Positions 51,840 through 60,449 of a stretch of DNA of 64,000 bases are shown one piece after another; position 1 is the first letter of the stretch, and every line of letters begins with the position of its first letter. This DNA is from an uncultured Prevotellaceae bacterium. GTDB lineage: Bacteria; Bacteroidota; Bacteroidia; Bacteroidales; Muribaculaceae. Under the pieces are notes generated by a model. It ran no database searches, was not told the DNA's origin, and worked only from the letters and a program-made list of their open reading frames with translations. The stretch spans positions 1 through 64,000 of the forward strand of contig ONLH01000032.1 in NCBI GenBank assembly GCA_900318645.1. Reading direction: 5' to 3'. Both the position numbers and the translations under genes were made by a program.

Positions 51840-52856
51840 ATGGATAAGAAAGATTATAAGAACGTATTCGTTTTTGCTGAGCAGCGCGAAGGTGTTATCC
51901 AATCCGTTGCACTCGAACTTTTAGGTAAAGCCCGTAACTTGGCCGACGCTCTCGGCGAGAAGGTGGTAGCTATGCTCCTTGGTGAGGGTATCAAGGACCA
52001 GGCCCAGATGCTCATCGAGTATGGTGCCGACGAGGTAATCGTAGTGGATGCTCCCGAACTGAAGGACTTCCTCAGCGAGCAGTACTCACAGGCTGTTGGA
52101 CAAATCATCACCGAGCGCAAGCCTAGCATCGTGCTCTACGGTGCAACGACCATCGGCCGTGACCTGGCTCCCCGCATCGCATCGCGCTTGAAGACCGGTC
52201 TGACTGCCGACTGCACCAAGCTTGACATTGAGCCCGATGCCAACAACGAGCCCGAATTCCGCATGACGCGTCCCGCCTTTGGTGGTAACCTGATGGCTAC
52301 CATCATCTGCCCGAACAACCGTCCGCAGATGTCAACCGTGCGCCCCGGTGTGATGCAGAAGATGCAGCGCCAGGCTGGTCGCGAGGGTATCGTGACCGAG
52401 TTCGCTCCCCAGTTCGATGCCAGCAAGTTCAAGGTAAAACTCGTCAAGACCATCAAGGCCGACAAGAGCGTTGCCGATATCAGCGAGGCCAAGATTCTCG
52501 TCAGCGGTGGTCGTGGTGTCCATGACAAGGAAGGTTTCGACAAGCTGCAGGCCCTCGCCGACGTCCTCGGCGGACAGGTGGCTTCTTCACGTGCCATGGT
52601 TGACAACGGCGTGATGCCTCACGAGGTACAGGTCGGCCAGACCGGTAAGACCGTTCGCCCCAACCTCTACATGGCTTGCGGTATCAGCGGTGCCATCCAG
52701 CACTTGGCTGGTATGGAAGAGAGTGATTTCATCATCGCCATCAACAAGGACAAGTTCGCTCCCATCTTCAGCGTTGCTGACCTGGGTATCGTGGGCGACC
52801 TCCACAAGATTGTTCCCATGTTGACCGAGCGCATCAAGAAAGAACTCGAGAAGTAA
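51840..52856 (+). CDS. etfA: Electron transfer flavoprotein, alpha subunit
   Basis: 338 residues. N-terminal ETF domain (KNVFVFAEQREGVIQSVALELLGKA) and the C-terminal FAD domain with KILVSGGRGVHDKEGF, ASRAMVDNGVMPHEVQVGQTGKTVRPNLYMACGISG region (split here: VGQTGKTVRPNLYMACG) and FIIAINKDKFAPIFSVADLGIVGDL. Last gene of the lysine/butyrate cluster; terminator at 52897. Confidence 0.96.
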   Translation: MDKKDYKNVFVFAEQREGVIQSVALELLGKARNLADALGEKVVAMLLGEGIKDQAQMLIEYGADEVIVVDAPELKDFLSEQYSQAVGQIITERKPSIVLYGATTIGRDLAPRIASRLKTGLTADCTKLDIEPDANNEPEFRMTRPAFGGNLMATIICPNNRPQMSTVRPGVMQKMQRQAGREGIVTEFAPQFDASKFKVKLVKTIKADKSVADISEAKILVSGGRGVHDKEGFDKLQALADVLGGQVASSRAMVDNGVMPHEVQVGQTGKTVRPNLYMACGISGAIQHLAGMEESDFIIAINKDKFAPIFSVADLGIVGDLHKIVPMLTERIKKELEK

Positions 52857-52896
52857 GCTCTTGAACTGAAGGGAATTGAAAATACCCAATGACTAT

Positions 52897-52933
52897 AAGG
52901 GGCGGGCATCAATGAGATGGCCCGTCCTTTGTT
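52897..52933 (+). terminator. Terminator of the lysine/butyrate cluster
   Basis: AAGGGGCGGGC (52897-52907) pairs imperfectly with GGCCCGTCCTT (52919-52929), followed by T/G-rich sequence. Confidence 0.7.
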
Positions 52934-52975
52934 GTCAATAATGATAATAGCATCAGCATTTTTTTAGATGATTAG

Positions 52976-53006
52976 TTGATTATTAGGGAAAGTTTTGTTA
53001 TATTTG
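52976..53006 (+). promoter_or_regulatory. Promoter of the gene pair at 53034
   Basis: TTG 52976-52978, 20-base spacer, TATATTTG 52999-53006; 27 bases before the start codon. Confidence 0.65.
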
Positions 53007-53033
53007 TAGTGAAATAAATTTCAGAATACAATT

Positions 53034-53441
53034 ATGATTATAACCGAGGAAAGTGTGAACTATTCACAACTTGATGAACTGACAACGCGACTGTTTAAAG
53101 TCAAGGGAAAAATTAACCTTGACAAGTATGATTTGTCCTATGTGCTGGCTAGAAACGATGATTCCAAACTCATTACTTTTCGGCGAGAAGATGAGGAATC
53201 CAAGGAGTTTATGACTAAACTCACGTCATATATGGCATCTAGACCTGATGTAAAGAAATTGAAGCGGATCATGTTGTATTTCGGCTATTCTCCGGAACAC
53301 CCTTTGAGGATGGAAGACCTGGGCATATTCAATGAATTCTTGAATCAGTTTCCAGGGGAGTTAGATATCCTTTGGGGTGTGCATGAGAATCCGGACGAAA
53401 TCGGTCTGTCGGCCGTCGTCGTTTATAGTATTGAACAATGA
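53034..53441 (+). CDS. Small protein resembling an isolated FtsZ/tubulin C-terminal domain
   Basis: 135 residues, no signal peptide. The N-terminal ~65 residues are charged and helical. From ~73 the pattern KRIMLYFGYSPEHPLRMEDLGIFNEFLNQFP then ELDILWGVHENPDEIGLSAVVVYS follows the FtsZ C-terminal domain layout: a strand (vLfnI..G), the T/M-E-(D/E)-L-xxINxF helix, D-x-IIWG, and a final strand (vkVTvIA). No GTPase tubulin signature (GGGTGTG) is present. It overlaps the next small gene by ATGA. Resemblance is by eye, so the call is tentative. Confidence 0.55.
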   Translation: MIITEESVNYSQLDELTTRLFKVKGKINLDKYDLSYVLARNDDSKLITFRREDEESKEFMTKLTSYMASRPDVKKLKRIMLYFGYSPEHPLRMEDLGIFNEFLNQFPGELDILWGVHENPDEIGLSAVVVYSIEQ

Positions 53442-53620
53442 AAAGGAAAAAGAAGAAACAGGTCACCAATCTTGACGATGTCATCAAGGCCATGCGTCGT
53501 GGCAACCGTGAGGGCGAGCAGGATGTGCTCGGCCCGGGTTTCCACTCGACAAACCGTGTCCACCGCTCCAAAAAGACCTATACCCGCAAAGCCAAGCACA
53601 AGGGCAATGATGTGGACTAG
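53438..53620 (+). CDS. Small basic protein of unknown function
   Basis: 60 residues, strongly basic (KRKKKKQVTNLDDVIKAMRRG; ends HRSKKTYTRKAKHKGN). The start ATG overlaps the stop of the preceding gene (ATGA), which supports real, coupled translation. Similar short K/R-rich proteins occur in many Bacteroidota. Possible nucleic-acid binding is only suggested by charge. Confidence 0.7.
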   Translation: MKRKKKKQVTNLDDVIKAMRRGNREGEQDVLGPGFHSTNRVHRSKKTYTRKAKHKGNDVD

Positions 53621-53689
53621 TCAGTTTGTTTGGCGGCCCACCTGTGTCGTGGCTTTGCCACGGCCTTTCAATATTTGAAAACTTTATTG

Positions 53690-53697
53690 TACCTTTG
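53690..53697 (+). promoter_or_regulatory. Promoter (-7) of the dipeptidase gene
   Basis: TACCTTTG, 29 bases before ATG 53727. Confidence 0.6.
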
Positions 53698-53726
53698 CGG
53701 AAAAGTTTAATTAAAAGAGAAATAAG

Positions 53727-54500
53727 ATGAAATACGCAAAGATGTTTGCAGCAGCCTTGCTGGTCATGACCGGCCTGCTCACGGGTTGCAAAAGTGCACA
53801 GAACATGGCACAGGTCAAGGACCCCACGATGGATTACAGCCAGTTTGTCAACATCACCGATGTGGTGCCCGATGCAATTCTTGAAATCCGCTATTTTAGC
53901 ACCTATAACTTTGTGGGTGCTCGCATTGACGGATACGAGGAGCCCGTGGCATTGATGACGCGTGTGGCCGCCGATAGCCTGCGAGCCGTCAGTGACGACC
54001 TTAAGCGTCATGGCTACTGCATCAAGATCTATGACGCCTACCGTCCTCAGCGTGGCGTGGATCACTTCATGCGCTGGGCACTGGATCAGGGCGACACCAT
54101 CACCAAGGCTTATTTCTATCCCCGCTTGACCAAGAAGGAAGTCTTTGACGGCGAATATGTCGCTACTAAGAGCGGCCACTCCCGCGGCTCGACGATTGAC
54201 TTGACGATCGTTGATATGAAGACTGGCAAGGAGGTTGATATGGGCGGCACATTCGACTGGTTCGGCATCGAGAGCCATCCCGACTTCGGTGGAGGCAACC
54301 CCGAGACCCTTGAATTCCAGCAAACAGTGCCCACGTTCACCAGCGAGCAGTTCTATAACCGCATGGTGCTGCGTTCAGCCATGCTGCGTCACGGCTTCAA
54401 GCCTCTCGACAACGAGTGGTGGCACTTCACATTGAAGGACGAACCTTTCCCCAACACCTACTTCAACTTCCCCGTCCGCACCCTCCCTACCACAAAGTAA
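53727..54500 (+). CDS. VanX/DdpX-like D-Ala-D-Ala dipeptidase lipoprotein
   Basis: 257 residues; signal peptide with lipobox LLTGC (Cys21), so it is envelope-bound. Zinc metallopeptidase of the M15D family: DAYRPQRGVDHFMRWA, the zinc motif SGHSRGSTIDLTI (His-x6-Asp) and the catalytic Glu and zinc His in EWWHF (~230). Family members hydrolyse D-alanyl-D-alanine. No vanH/vanA/vanR/vanS neighbours, so this is probably a peptidoglycan turnover enzyme, not a resistance gene. Monocistronic. Confidence 0.92.
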   Translation: MKYAKMFAAALLVMTGLLTGCKSAQNMAQVKDPTMDYSQFVNITDVVPDAILEIRYFSTYNFVGARIDGYEEPVALMTRVAADSLRAVSDDLKRHGYCIKIYDAYRPQRGVDHFMRWALDQGDTITKAYFYPRLTKKEVFDGEYVATKSGHSRGSTIDLTIVDMKTGKEVDMGGTFDWFGIESHPDFGGGNPETLEFQQTVPTFTSEQFYNRMVLRSAMLRHGFKPLDNEWWHFTLKDEPFPNTYFNFPVRTLPTTK

Positions 54501-54536
54501 GCGACAGTTTTATCTGATCTAACAGATTCAATAACA

Positions 54537-54580
54537 CAAGTCCTATGTTCGCACCGTCAAAACATAGGGCTTGTTTTTTC
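54537..54580 (+). terminator. Dipeptidase terminator
   Basis: ACAAGTCCTATGTT (54537-54550) pairs with AACATAGGGCTTGT (54562-54575), then TTTTTT. Confidence 0.85.
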
Positions 54581-54715
54581 ATGGGTACATGCTGTACTTA
54601 GGACTGATTAAGGCATGTGTCACTCCTGAACTGTTGTTTTATAGAAAATGGGGGATTTGCTAGCTATAATAATTGAATAATGTGTCAGAATACCTTCCTA
54701 TCCAAAATAATTATA

Positions 54716-54723
54716 TATATTTG
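54716..54723 (+). promoter_or_regulatory. Promoter (-7) of the GH3 gene
   Basis: TATATTTG, 49 bases before ATG 54772. Confidence 0.55.
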
Positions 54724-54771
54724 CCGAAAATGTGAGAATTAATTACTGTTAGCATTTAAAACTAAAAGCGA

Positions 54772-57063
54772 ATGAAAAAAAGACTCCTGATGCTTTTACT
54801 GACGGTGATGTGTGCTATCGCAGGCGCGCAGGCTCTGACTGTAAAAGGTACGGCCGTTGACCAAGCCAAGATGAACCAGTTCATTGACGACCTGATGGGC
54901 AAGATGACCCTGCAAGAGAAAATCGGACAGCTCAACCTGCCAGTCACTGGCGACATTATCACTGGTTCGTCTGTGAGTGGCGATGTCGTGGGAAAAATCA
55001 AAGCTGGACAGGTGGGCGGTCTGTTTAACATGAAGGGTGTGCAGAGCATCCGCGCGTTGCAGGAAGTAGCCGTCAAGCAGAGCCGATTGGGCATCCCGCT
55101 GATCTTCGGTATGGATGTGATTCATGGCTATGAGACGGTATTCCCCATCCCCTTTGCCATGTCAATGAGTTGGGACATGGATGCCATCCGCAACTCGGCA
55201 CGCATTGCCTCCGTCGAGGCGACGGCCGACGGCATCTGCTGGACCTTCAGCCCCATGGTGGACATCTGCCGTGAGCCCCGATGGGGACGCATGAGCGAAG
55301 GCAGTGGCGAGGACCCCTTCCTGGGCTCTGCCATCTGCCGCGCGATGATTGAGGGCTACCAAGGTGCTGACCTGGCCGACAAGGCCACCATGATGGCGTG
55401 CGTCAAGCACTTCGCCCTCTATGGCGCTCCCGAAGCCGGTCGTGACTACAACACGGTGGACATGAGCCACGTGCGTATGTTCAACGAGTATTTTCCCCCT
55501 TACAAGGCTGGCGTGGAAGCTGGCGCCGGCAGTTTCATGACGTCGTTCAACGTCATTGACTATATCCCCGCTACGGGCAACCGCTGGCTGATGACTGAGG
55601 TGCTGCGCGACCGTTGGGGCTTTGACGGATTCGTCGTGACTGACTACACAGCTATCAGTGAGATGATCAATCACGGCATGGGTGACCTGCAGACCGTTTC
55701 GGCACTGGCGCTCAATGCTGGTACCGACATGGATATGGTGGCTGACGGTTTCCTCGGAACGCTCGAGAAGTCGCTCAACGAGGGCAAGGTGACCATGGCC
55801 GACATCGACAAGGCCTGCCGCCGCATCCTTGAGGCCAAGTACAAACTGGGCCTGTTTGACGATCCCTACCGTTACCTCGATGCCAAGCGCGCCAAGAAGG
55901 ATATCTACACCGCTGAGCACCGTGCTGCTGCACGCAAACTGGCCACCGAAACGTTTGTCCTGTTGCAAAACAAGGATAACGTGCTGCCGCTCAAGCGTGC
56001 CGGAAAAATCGCCCTCGTTGGACCGCTTGCCAATACCCGTGCCAACATGCCGGGCACTTGGAGCGTTGCCGCTGCCAGCGACCGCTATAGCACGTTGCTC
56101 GAGGCGATGCGCCGTGCCGTGGGTGATAAAGCCGAGGTGATGTATGCCAAGGGTTGCAACATCTGCTATGATGCCGAGTTGGAGAAGAATTCGACCATGT
56201 TTGGCCGCGAGATGCGCGACGAACGTCCCGTTGACGTGATGCGTGACGAGGCCTTGCGCATCGCCCGCGAGTGTGATGTGATTGTCGCTGCCATGGGCGA
56301 ACCCAGCGAGATGTCAGGCGAGAGCAGCTCACGCAGCGAACTCACCATCCTCGATGCCCAAAAGGACCTGCTCACTGCTCTCAAAGCCACTGGCAAGCCC
56401 ATCGTCCTGCTCAACTTCTCGGGACGCGCTACGGTGATGGATTGGGAGGTGGAGAACATCCCCACCATACTCAATGTGTGGTTCGGTGGCAGCGAGGCCG
56501 CTGACGCCATCTGTGACGTGGTCTTCGGTGATGTGGTGCCCAGCGGTAAGCTCACCGTCACCATGCCCCGCAACGTGGGTCAGGTGCCCATCTATTACAA
56601 CCACCTGAACACGGGCCGTCCCAATCCCCACTGGTTCGCCAAGTACACCTCCAACTACCTAGATGTCCCCAACGATCCGCTGTTCCCCTTTGGCTATGGC
56701 TTGAGTTACACCACCTTTGCCTACAGCCCCCTCACACTGAGCAGCAACACGATGACCACTAGCGACAACATCACCGCGTCGGTCACTGTGACCAATACGG
56801 GAACTGTTGAGGGCACCGAGGTCGTGCAACTCTACATCCGTGACATGGTAGGAAGTATCGCACGTCCCGTACAGGAACTCAAGGGCTTTGAGCGCATCAC
56901 CCTCAAGCCTGGCGAGAGCCGTCAGGTCAACTTTACTATCAATGCCGACCTGCTGAAGTTCTACAACAAGGACCTCAACTACGTCTGCGAACCCGGTGAC
57001 TTCGAAGTCATGGTTGGCACCAACAGCCACGATGTCCAGCGCCAGACTTTCACCCTGAAGTAA
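54772..57063 (+). CDS. bglX: Glycoside hydrolase family 3 beta-glucosidase (BglX type)
   Basis: 763 residues, secreted (signal peptide LLMLLLTVMCAIAGAQA). GH3 N-terminal barrel: FGMDVIHGYETVFPIPFAMS, FSPMVDICREPRWGRMSEGSGEDP, KHFALYGAPEAGRDYN, and the nucleophile Asp291 in GFVVTDYTAISEM (most relatives have SDW or SDY). Then the C-terminal sandwich (ALVGPLANTRANMPGTW, MSGESSSRSELTI) and a fibronectin III-like end (GTEVVQLYIRDMVGSIARPVQELKGFERI). Likely periplasmic cleavage of terminal beta-glucose from oligosaccharides. No susC/susD pair nearby. Confidence 0.94.
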   Translation: MKKRLLMLLLTVMCAIAGAQALTVKGTAVDQAKMNQFIDDLMGKMTLQEKIGQLNLPVTGDIITGSSVSGDVVGKIKAGQVGGLFNMKGVQSIRALQEVAVKQSRLGIPLIFGMDVIHGYETVFPIPFAMSMSWDMDAIRNSARIASVEATADGICWTFSPMVDICREPRWGRMSEGSGEDPFLGSAICRAMIEGYQGADLADKATMMACVKHFALYGAPEAGRDYNTVDMSHVRMFNEYFPPYKAGVEAGAGSFMTSFNVIDYIPATGNRWLMTEVLRDRWGFDGFVVTDYTAISEMINHGMGDLQTVSALALNAGTDMDMVADGFLGTLEKSLNEGKVTMADIDKACRRILEAKYKLGLFDDPYRYLDAKRAKKDIYTAEHRAAARKLATETFVLLQNKDNVLPLKRAGKIALVGPLANTRANMPGTWSVAAASDRYSTLLEAMRRAVGDKAEVMYAKGCNICYDAELEKNSTMFGREMRDERPVDVMRDEALRIARECDVIVAAMGEPSEMSGESSSRSELTILDAQKDLLTALKATGKPIVLLNFSGRATVMDWEVENIPTILNVWFGGSEAADAICDVVFGDVVPSGKLTVTMPRNVGQVPIYYNHLNTGRPNPHWFAKYTSNYLDVPNDPLFPFGYGLSYTTFAYSPLTLSSNTMTTSDNITASVTVTNTGTVEGTEVVQLYIRDMVGSIARPVQELKGFERITLKPGESRQVNFTINADLLKFYNKDLNYVCEPGDFEVMVGTNSHDVQRQTFTLK

Positions 57064-57084
57064 TGGAACAACTGCTGCATTGCG

Positions 57085-57576
57085 ATGAAAGATTTTGCGG
57101 CAATAGACTTTGAGACAGCCAACTATGAGCGCACTTCGGTGTGCTCAGTTGGCGTTGTCATCGTGCGTGGTGGAGTGATCGTGGACACGTTCTATTCGCT
57201 CATTCAACCCGAGCCCAATTACTATAGATACTGGTGCACCCAGGTGCATGGCCTCTGCCGTGAAGATACCGAGGACGCCCCAGTCTTCCCCTACGTGTGG
57301 GCACAAATTGAGCCCTTGATTGAGGGACTGCCTTTGGTCGCCCACAACAAGGCTTTTGACGAGGGCTGCCTCAAGGCAGTCTTCCGCTGCTACCAGATGG
57401 ACTACCCCGACTACGAGTTTCTTGACACCCTCGCCGCCTCACGCCGCCATCTGCCCAACCTGCCCAACCACCAGCTCGACACCGTCGCCGCCGCCTGCGG
57501 CTTCCCGATGGAAAACCACCACCACGCCCTAGCCGACGCCGAAGCCTGCGCCCACATCGCCCTCCAAATCCTATAA
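57085..57576 (+). CDS. DEDDh 3'-5' exonuclease (DnaQ-like)
   Basis: 163 residues. Exo I motif DFET (Asp8, Glu10), Exo II in LVAHNKAFDEGCLKAV (Asp), Exo III HHHALADAEACA with catalytic His and Asp. Relatives include stand-alone DNA polymerase III epsilon-like proteins. Starts 21 bases after the GH3 gene, perhaps by read-through from it; no functional link is evident. Ends at the bidirectional hairpin at 57685. Confidence 0.9.
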   Translation: MKDFAAIDFETANYERTSVCSVGVVIVRGGVIVDTFYSLIQPEPNYYRYWCTQVHGLCREDTEDAPVFPYVWAQIEPLIEGLPLVAHNKAFDEGCLKAVFRCYQMDYPDYEFLDTLAASRRHLPNLPNHQLDTVAAACGFPMENHHHALADAEACAHIALQIL

Positions 57577-57684
57577 CCCACCCCCATCATTGCTCCTCCT
57601 CTATACAAGAAGATAGTCCCCAAATAACCGTTTAATTGAATTACTTACGCCCAGAAGTCTCAACTCCTGTGCGTAAAAATAAAA

Positions 57685-57729
57685 GTGTGCCTCAAGACCG
57701 CAGGCACGAATTGCAGTCAAGAGGCACAC
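57685..57729. terminator. Hairpin between convergent genes
   Basis: GTGTGCCTC (57685-57693) pairs with GAGGCACAC (57721-57729); lies between the exonuclease and the minus-strand Big2 gene. Confidence 0.75.
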
Positions 57730-57745
57730 GGGCAGGGTAAACATA

Positions 57746-58747
57746 TCAACGTATTAGCCTTTTCTGGGTACTGCCATCACGATTGAATACATAGAAGCCA
57801 GGTGCGAGTTGTGGCATACTCTCTTCATTGCCTGAATAGACAAGCATGCCGTTAGTATTAAAAACCTCAAGTTTTCCTGTCTGCTCAACATCAGCGGTAA
57901 TCGAAGGTACTGACGATGATTCATTCTTGCAATTGGTATTATGGTAGGCTGCATCAAGAACGACTTCATAGTTGGTGGCGAGACCAAAGGCGAAGATATA
58001 GAAATCATCAATTTCCAGGGTGCCGTCTGAGTTGCGAGTCATGGCAATCTTGCTCTCCTCCAGTTCCTCAGGCTGGAATGTCGGTTGCGGAGAAATCATG
58101 TACATGCAATTCAGGAAACAGCCAATCCATGAATAATATCCGAGTTCATAAGAATAAGACAAATCAATCTCGGCATGTTGCTCATCAATCACATTGACCT
58201 TAAGACCCTCATAGATTGTGTTGTCCAAGACGATTCCGGCTATTCCGTTTACGAAGAGTGCACCGTCGTGCTCATATATCGTCAATGAGAATTCATTAGG
58301 ATAATCATAGTTTGTCACATGACCCCGATCAACACTTGACATTACGCTATAGGTACCAGCCCAGGCAAGGTCATTAGGATCAGGAGTGGAACTTGTTACC
58401 GTGACGGTACAAGATGCCTTCTTACCATTCACTGACCGTACTGATACGACAGTAGTTCCAACAGAGTGTGCTGTGATGACTCCCGATTGGGAAACAGAGG
58501 CCACAACACTATTGTTTGAATACCATGTGAGCGTCGCCCTTGCACTCTCGGGACAAACCTCGGGAACCAGCTTGAAAGATTCATTCACCTGAAGCGAAAG
58601 ATTCGGCCTCATCATGATATAGGCATCCATAAAGAGATTTGCACTATCCACATGGGCCACGTAGTCAACGGGTACATTGTCAGCCTTGGCGGTAGCTACT
58701 GAAATAACCATCATGGCGATCATCGTTATCAAGTTAAGCTTCTTCAT
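57746..58747 (-). CDS. Secreted Big2-domain protein with type IX-like tail
   Basis: 333 residues; signal peptide (LITMIAMMVISVATAKA). A bacterial Ig-like Big2 domain (~50-118: SLQVNESFKLVPEVCPES, ATLTWYSNNSVVASVSQSGVITAHSVGTTVVSV), a beta-rich middle of unknown role (~125-275), and a C-terminal sorting-like tail (KLEVFNTNGMLVYSG...LAPGFYVFNRDGSTQKRLIR). Its start is preceded by the conserved leader shared with three other genes (leader A). Confidence 0.82.
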   Translation of the reverse strand: MKKLNLITMIAMMVISVATAKADNVPVDYVAHVDSANLFMDAYIMMRPNLSLQVNESFKLVPEVCPESARATLTWYSNNSVVASVSQSGVITAHSVGTTVVSVRSVNGKKASCTVTVTSSTPDPNDLAWAGTYSVMSSVDRGHVTNYDYPNEFSLTIYEHDGALFVNGIAGIVLDNTIYEGLKVNVIDEQHAEIDLSYSYELGYYSWIGCFLNCMYMISPQPTFQPEELEESKIAMTRNSDGTLEIDDFYIFAFGLATNYEVVLDAAYHNTNCKNESSSVPSITADVEQTGKLEVFNTNGMLVYSGNEESMPQLAPGFYVFNRDGSTQKRLIR

Positions 58748-58752
58748 TGTCT

Positions 58753-58876
58753 TATGCCCTTAGTTCGTGTCGAGCGCAACTTCTATTGATTATTGTTTTA
58801 ACTGTAAATTCTTCGTTATCAAGGCGCGCTTTATGTGCGTCTCTATAGTAATAAGACAGACCGGCAGGGAAATCTA
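58753..58876 (-). promoter_or_regulatory. Conserved leader A
   Basis: Two blocks on the minus strand: a distal block (58876-58823) with TAGATTTCCC...TCTTATTACTATAGAG and a GCGCGCC hairpin, and a proximal block (58782-58753) with AAGTTGCGCTCGACACG followed by AACTAAGGGCATA, ending five bases before the ATG. See leaders B, C and D. Confidence 0.85.
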
Positions 58877-58919
58877 ACAGTCGAAATAAACAATTTCCAG
58901 TAGTACACTTGAATAACCT

Positions 58920-58955
58920 AGCGACTGCCATGGATGGTAACCCACGGCAGTCGCT
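58920..58955 (-). terminator. Terminator after the lipoprotein gene at 58978
   Basis: AGCGACTGCC (58920-58929) with GGCAGTCGCT (58946-58955). The core CGACTGCC recurs in the terminator at 60866. Confidence 0.8.
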
Positions 58956-58977
58956 GAATCTGATTTCTTATATGTCA

Positions 58978-59472
58978 TTAACGCCTTTGTCGGTGCCTTC
59001 TCCTTTTACTGGATGATCCCTTCTGTGAATGATATTGAATATTGTTGTTGATGGTGATATTGTCACCGGTTTGCTGTTCTTGTACTGAGGACTTCTCCTG
59101 GTTCCTATAATATGCCGGGAATCCGAACACAGTTACTCTCAGGATCTTCTTTCCCTTTTTTAAATGGGTGAACTGGGGATTAATAAGCATGGCACATTTG
59201 TATTTCATCAAGGCTTCTGCAAGAGCCAATTCGTTTGCTTGCTTTTCTGATCGCTTGTGAAGCTTGGTTTTGCCCTCTGGAGTAGAGACATCAATCGTGT
59301 AAGTCACACTTTCTTCTGATACCACTAGGCCATAGTTGTTGTAACTGTCAATGACTGTATTAGGAGCATTCCAGGCATTGTTGATTGTCGCATCGGAATG
59401 AGACCGTGAACACGAACACACTGTTATGATTGTAATAGCTGCGAATGCTATTGTAAGAATATGCTTTTTCAT
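58978..59472 (-). CDS. Small lipoprotein of unknown function
   Basis: 164 residues; signal peptide ending in CSC-type lipobox (ITVCSCS, Cys ~19-21). The body has VTYTIDVSTPEGKTKLHKRSEKQANELALAEALMKYKCAMLINPQF and KILRVTVFGFPAYYRN, similar in feel to the 'LPP20/FlgT-like' envelope lipoproteins. The tail is unusual: an N/I/Q stretch then a strongly basic end (SSSKRRRHRQRR). Probably co-transcribed with the gene at 59487 (14-base gap). Confidence 0.7.
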   Translation of the reverse strand: MKKHILTIAFAAITIITVCSCSRSHSDATINNAWNAPNTVIDSYNNYGLVVSEESVTYTIDVSTPEGKTKLHKRSEKQANELALAEALMKYKCAMLINPQFTHLKKGKKILRVTVFGFPAYYRNQEKSSVQEQQTGDNITINNNIQYHSQKGSSSKRRRHRQRR

Positions 59473-59486
59473 TGCTCAATTCCTTT

Positions 59487-60158
59487 TTAGAAGTTATACC
59501 TTAAACCAATTCCCCACGCATCAGTTTTCATCGTATTGTCACGAAGCATATCTACGCCAACTGCCAGTGAAGAACCATTATTGAAAGAGATCTCCTGTTC
59601 ATACAAGGATGCGACCTGCATCAATTCGGACTTCTTTTGGAAGTGTTCCGAAAGGAAATATCCTCCCACGGCTACTCCAGCTCCAGCAACAACAAGACCT
59701 CCAGCAAGTGCATAGTGCCTATCATGATCATACTTTGCTGTAGCAGATTGGATACCGCAGACAATACCAAAACCTGCCAGCAAACCGCCACCGATGTACC
59801 CACCATACTTAGCAAATTTAGCTTTTTTCTTATAATCGGACACATCATTCATTCTTGCTAAGGCATTGTCATTCATACGCCAGACACCGTCGCTTTGATT
59901 TCCAGGAGCATATTGATTCTTTCCTGCAGGTGACATCTTGGCACTCCTGCCTTTCTCATAGTTGATAACGCTCACTCTGGATTGATTGAGTGCATAGTTT
60001 GGCCCCTTCAAGTCACTCCACTTCTTGTACACAACTTCTGTTGTCGTGAGGTGCTGTACCCGGCATACGATGGTGCTGCCATCTGTTTTGACGATCACGT
60101 CCTGTGCCATTGCACAAATCGAGCACATCATCACTAATGCTAATAAGATCTTCTTCAT
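59487..60158 (-). CDS. Secreted/membrane protein with glycine-rich hydrophobic segments
   Basis: 223 residues; signal peptide (ILLALVMMCSICAMAQ). N-terminal part DVIVKTDGSTIVCRVQHLTTTEVVYKKW resembles the 'DGS..I.C.V..I....I.YK' domain found at the start of many Bacteroidota envelope proteins. Two glycine-rich segments (YGGYIGGGLLAGFGIVCGI and ALAGGLVVAGAGVAVGGYF) look like a glycine zipper. The C-terminus (AWGIGLRYNF) could be a barrel strand. First gene of a two-gene operon behind leader B. Confidence 0.72.
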   Translation of the reverse strand: MKKILLALVMMCSICAMAQDVIVKTDGSTIVCRVQHLTTTEVVYKKWSDLKGPNYALNQSRVSVINYEKGRSAKMSPAGKNQYAPGNQSDGVWRMNDNALARMNDVSDYKKKAKFAKYGGYIGGGLLAGFGIVCGIQSATAKYDHDRHYALAGGLVVAGAGVAVGGYFLSEHFQKKSELMQVASLYEQEISFNNGSSLAVGVDMLRDNTMKTDAWGIGLRYNF

Positions 60159-60164
60159 TGTTCC

Positions 60165-60293
60165 ATGCCCTTAGTCCGTGTCGAGCGCAACTTCTAATTG
60201 TTTTTGTTATTGTTTGATTGAATTTGATTTCTTTGTTGTGGCGCGCTTCATGTGCGCCTCTATAGTAATAAGACAGACCAGACGGGAAATCTA
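60165..60293 (-). promoter_or_regulatory. Conserved leader B
   Basis: Distal block 60293-60240 (TAGATTTCCC..., TCTTATTACTATAGAGGCGC, GAAGCGCGCC) and proximal block 60193-60165 (AAGTTGCGCTCGACACG then GACTAAGGGCAT), seven bases before the ATG at 60158. The space 60294-60449 holds no gene I can support. Confidence 0.85.
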
Positions 60294-60449
60294 TCATCAA
60301 GGCGGTTATCTTTTTGAAAAACTTGAATCATGGTGACTATATGCTTATCCTGTAACCCTCACTGAAGCAGAAAACGGCCGACATCCCCTTGACATCGACC
60401 GCATTCTCAGCGTTGATAGACCGTTTGATTTCAGTCAAAAATCTATCTG

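Noticed and set aside
53727..54500. Vancomycin resistance gene
   Set aside because: VanX-like sequence, but no vanH, vanA/B or two-component genes nearby; a turnover dipeptidase is the simpler reading.
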